Positions 6,189 through 7,881 of a stretch of DNA of 7,881 bases are shown here, in pieces. The position numbers and the translations under genes were made by a program. Where the stretch lies: assembly GCA_021107195.1 (NCBI GenBank), contig JAIOTF010000344.1, forward strand, positions 1-7,881, read 5' to 3'. The DNA comes from Anaerolineaceae bacterium (GTDB taxonomy: Bacteria > Chloroflexota > Anaerolineae > Anaerolineales > Anaerolineaceae). The notes under the pieces were generated by a model. That model searched no databases. It saw only the letters and a list, made by a program, of their open reading frames with translations, and had not been told where the DNA came from. Numbering within the stretch: position 1 is the stretch's first letter; every line of letters begins with the position of its first letter.

Positions 6189-6680
6189 ATGACCATTCCC
6201 ATTCTTTCGATCGTTGGAAAATCCGGCAGTGGAAAAACAACCCTGATCGAAAAATTGATCCCTGCGTTGAAACAGCGCGGCTATCGCATCGCAACCGTCA
6301 AACATCACTTCCAGCCCGATTTCGAAATGGATATACCCGGCAAGGATAGCTGGCGGCACGCCCAGGCGGGCAGCGAGCATGTCATCCTCGCCTCACCGCG
6401 CAGGATTGCCAGTATCCGCCAGATCTCGCGTGAACTGACGATTGACGAGATTGCAGCAGAGATCAAAGATGTCGACTTGATCATCACCGAAGGCTACAAA
6501 ACGCCTCAAAAGCCCAAGATCGAGATAGTGCGGTCAGCCCGCAGCCAAACCCTGGCCTGCGATCCGGCGGAATTGATCGCCGTAGTCAGCGACCACAAAT
6601 TCGACTTGCCCCTGCCGCAGTTCGCCCTGGATGATATTCAAGGCATTGTGGAGCTGATCACTGCGCAACTGCTTGCCTGA
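6189..6680 (+). CDS. mobB: Molybdopterin-guanine dinucleotide biosynthesis protein MobB
   Basis: This 163-residue cytoplasmic P-loop GTPase is of normal family length. The Walker A motif GKSGSGKTT is at 10-18. The MobB-typical TVKHH is at 36-40, DIPGKDSWRHAQAGS at 48-62, and the Walker B region DLIITEGYKTPQKPKIEIVR at 96-115. MobB assists MobA in attaching GMP to molybdopterin, giving the guanine dinucleotide cofactor of DMSO-reductase-family enzymes. AAAGGAA at 6172-6178 is a good ribosome binding site ten bases before the ATG. No mobA or other cofactor gene is in the window, so it is an isolated cofactor gene here. The next plus-strand gene encodes a Tat subunit, which may be functionally relevant because many of these enzymes are Tat substrates. 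No clear terminator follows the stop. Confidence 0.95.
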   Translation: MTIPILSIVGKSGSGKTTLIEKLIPALKQRGYRIATVKHHFQPDFEMDIPGKDSWRHAQAGSEHVILASPRRIASIRQISRELTIDEIAAEIKDVDLIITEGYKTPQKPKIEIVRSARSQTLACDPAELIAVVSDHKFDLPLPQFALDDIQGIVELITAQLLA

Positions 6681-6749
6681 ACCACATCCGATGATACAAT
6701 TGAAAATCAATCCATCTGACCGGGATGCAGCCATTCTCAATTTGGCTTT

Positions 6750-6804
6750 GTAGTAACGATTTCAATCGTTAATTCCAGACACCTAACAACTAAAGTGTTA
6801 CTAC
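6750..6804. repeat. REPIN-like inverted pair of GTAG-headed palindromes
   Basis: Copy A (6750-6771) is GTAG followed by TAACGATT, TC, AATCGTTA, a perfect 8-bp stem. Copy B lies on the opposite strand (6804 down to 6784) and reads GTAG followed by TAACACT, TT, AGTTGTTA, a stem with one bulge. The two copies are inverted with GTAG facing outward, and 12 bases separate them. A 5' GTAG followed by a short palindrome is the known layout of REP elements mobilised by RAYT (TnpA-REP) proteins, and inverted pairs are REPINs. No RAYT gene is in the window and the copy number is unknown. Confidence 0.55.
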
Positions 6805-6871
6805 GGCAGTATTATTTCTGTCACACCGAGCATTGCTAACGGGAATGGAATTAATCCAAAAAATTATAACT

Positions 6872-7252
6872 ATGAAAATATTTAATGTTGGCCCCCTTGA
6901 AGTACTCCTGATCGCCCTTTTGGCCCTGATCGTTTTCGGGCCAAAACGACTGGTGCAAGTCATGCGTGATTTTGGAAAATGGCTGCGCTCGATCGCCAAA
7001 TCGCCGATTGTGCGTGACTTTGTGCGCACCACAGAAGACCTGCGTAATCTGCCCAACGAATTGCTGCGCGAATCCGGCCTTGACCAGGATATCAAAGAGG
7101 TTTCGCGAGCGGCAAAAGAGGCTATGCGCATTGACGAGATGAACACCGAGCGAGCCAAACAAGACGCACCTGACAAGGTACTCCCGGATAGCGAAACAAG
7201 CATTTTCCCACCCGACCTTCCTGCAGAAAACAATTCTGACGATCCCGCATAG
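6872..7252 (+). CDS. Twin-arginine translocase subunit, TatA/TatB family
   Basis: The 126-residue product has the Tat hallmark: a short N-terminal membrane helix after a GPLE motif (residues 7-10), the hinge FGPKRL at 22-27, an amphipathic basic helix at about 28-60 (VQVMRDFGKWLRSIAK), and a charged, disordered acidic tail at about 90-126. This family forms part of the inner-membrane machinery that exports folded proteins. The length and long charged tail would suit TatB as well as TatA, and I cannot separate them. ATG 6872 was chosen because family members start immediately before this motif. In-frame ATG 6845 and TTG 6833 would add 9 or 13 residues, and no start has a strong ribosome binding site. 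TatC is not in the window. Confidence 0.87.
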   Translation: MKIFNVGPLEVLLIALLALIVFGPKRLVQVMRDFGKWLRSIAKSPIVRDFVRTTEDLRNLPNELLRESGLDQDIKEVSRAAKEAMRIDEMNTERAKQDAPDKVLPDSETSIFPPDLPAENNSDDPA

Positions 7253-7322
7253 CTCGGCCAGCACTGCCATGCACGCGGCCCGGACATTTCCAGCGCGGCG
7301 GCTTAATGCACTTCGAGGCTTA

Positions 7323-7881
7323 ATGGAAACAAAACAAATTTCGATGAAAATGCAGATCGTCCTGCTGACAATCGTACGCGCCATTATGAACGTCAACACG
7401 CGTATGGTTTATCCATTCCTGATGGTGTTTGCCCGCGGTCTGGGCGTTGACCTGAAAACCATCTCCACCACACTCACCATCCGCTCCTTCTTCGGCGTAT
7501 TGACTCCCTTTCTGGCGCCACTGGCCGAAAAGCACAGCCGCCGGTCAGGTATGCTGCTGGGTACGGCTATGTTTGCGATTGGCAGCGGTCTGGTCGTCCT
7601 TTGGCCGTCCCTGACCGCCTTCGGCATCGCCCTGTCGATCACCTTCCTGGGGATGTATGTCTACATGTCCGCTGTGCAGGCCTACCTGGGAGACCGCGTA
7701 CCCTACGCCCAGCGCGGCCGGGCAATGAGCATCTTTGAACTGTCCTGGTCTTTTGCCTTCATCATCGGTATGCCCCTGTTGGGCATGTTGATTGGCCGCT
7801 ATGGCTGGCAAGCGCCGTTTCCCATCCTGGCCCTCCTCGGTCTGCTTTCATTGATCACGATCTGGGCACTGATTCCCAACA
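7323..7881 (+). CDS. Major facilitator superfamily (MFS) transporter, N-terminal half (3' end outside the window)
   Basis: The frame is open from ATG 7323 to the window edge, giving 186 residues with six hydrophobic segments at about 10-34, 46-66, 76-96, 98-120, 134-158 and 164-184. These form the first six-helix bundle of an MFS protein. The loop between helices 2 and 3 (APLAEKHSRRSGMLLG) is a degenerate MFS motif A, with Glu-Lys in place of the usual Asp-Arg. GDRVPYAQRGRAMSIFE before helix 5 also fits the superfamily. The substrate cannot be told from this half. It follows the Tat gene after 70 bases on the same strand and may be co-transcribed. GAGG at 7315-7318 is only four bases from the ATG; in-frame ATG codons at 7344 and 7350 are alternatives. 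Confidence 0.85.
   Translation, partial: METKQISMKMQIVLLTIVRAIMNVNTRMVYPFLMVFARGLGVDLKTISTTLTIRSFFGVLTPFLAPLAEKHSRRSGMLLGTAMFAIGSGLVVLWPSLTAFGIALSITFLGMYVYMSAVQAYLGDRVPYAQRGRAMSIFELSWSFAFIIGMPLLGMLIGRYGWQAPFPILALLGLLSLITIWALIPN

Noticed and set aside
6699..6711. ATTGA/TCAAT hairpin after mobB as its terminator.
   Set aside because: It is a five-pair A/T-rich stem without a T-run, too weak to call.
6790..7811. Several long minus-strand frames opposite the Tat and MFS genes.
   Set aside because: They are complementary shadows of well-supported plus-strand genes and resemble no known family.

Overview
The window looks like chromosomal DNA from a member of the Chloroflexota, most likely Anaerolineae. 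The grounds are a C-terminal dockerin on a secreted FN3-type protein, a long poly-PAS NarL-type sensor kinase of a kind common in that class, a two-gene LysO lysine exporter, and moderate GC. This placement is inferred from protein style, because there is no rRNA or other marker gene here.

Layout. Positions 1-533 (+) hold the C-terminal end of a large secreted protein: the end of a fibronectin-III-like domain, a carboxypeptidase-regulatory-like beta domain, and a two-repeat dockerin. It is followed by two tandem intrinsic terminators (549-581 and 633-660) and an AT-rich non-coding stretch. Positions 927-5024 (+) hold a two-component pair: a NarL/FixJ response regulator, then a 1073-residue histidine kinase with about six membrane helices, five tandem PAS domains and a HisKA_3/HATPase_c core. 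A perfect 10-bp hairpin lies in the kinase leader. After the kinase comes a near-consensus promoter whose predicted start falls on the first base of a strong C-rich-loop terminator hairpin (5090-5170). Besides ending the kinase operon, this unit could express a hairpin RNA of about 47 nt. Positions 5191-6062 (-) hold LysO encoded as two proteins with an ATGA overlap, convergent to the kinase. Divergently, 6189-6680 (+) is mobB (molybdopterin guanine dinucleotide synthesis). A REPIN-like inverted pair of GTAG-headed palindromes (6750-6804) follows, then a TatA/TatB-type translocase subunit (6872-7252), and the start of an MFS transporter that runs off the window (7323 onward).

How the genes relate. 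The regulator and kinase clearly form one signalling system; its stimulus and targets cannot be read from the sequence. The two LysO proteins should assemble into one exporter. MobB and the Tat subunit may be linked, since many enzymes carrying bis-MGD molybdenum cofactor are exported folded by Tat, but no such enzyme is visible here.

The best candidates for something undescribed are the promoter/hairpin unit after the kinase gene and the GTAG-headed REPIN-like element. Both rest on sequence structure alone. No complete new multi-gene system is evident.
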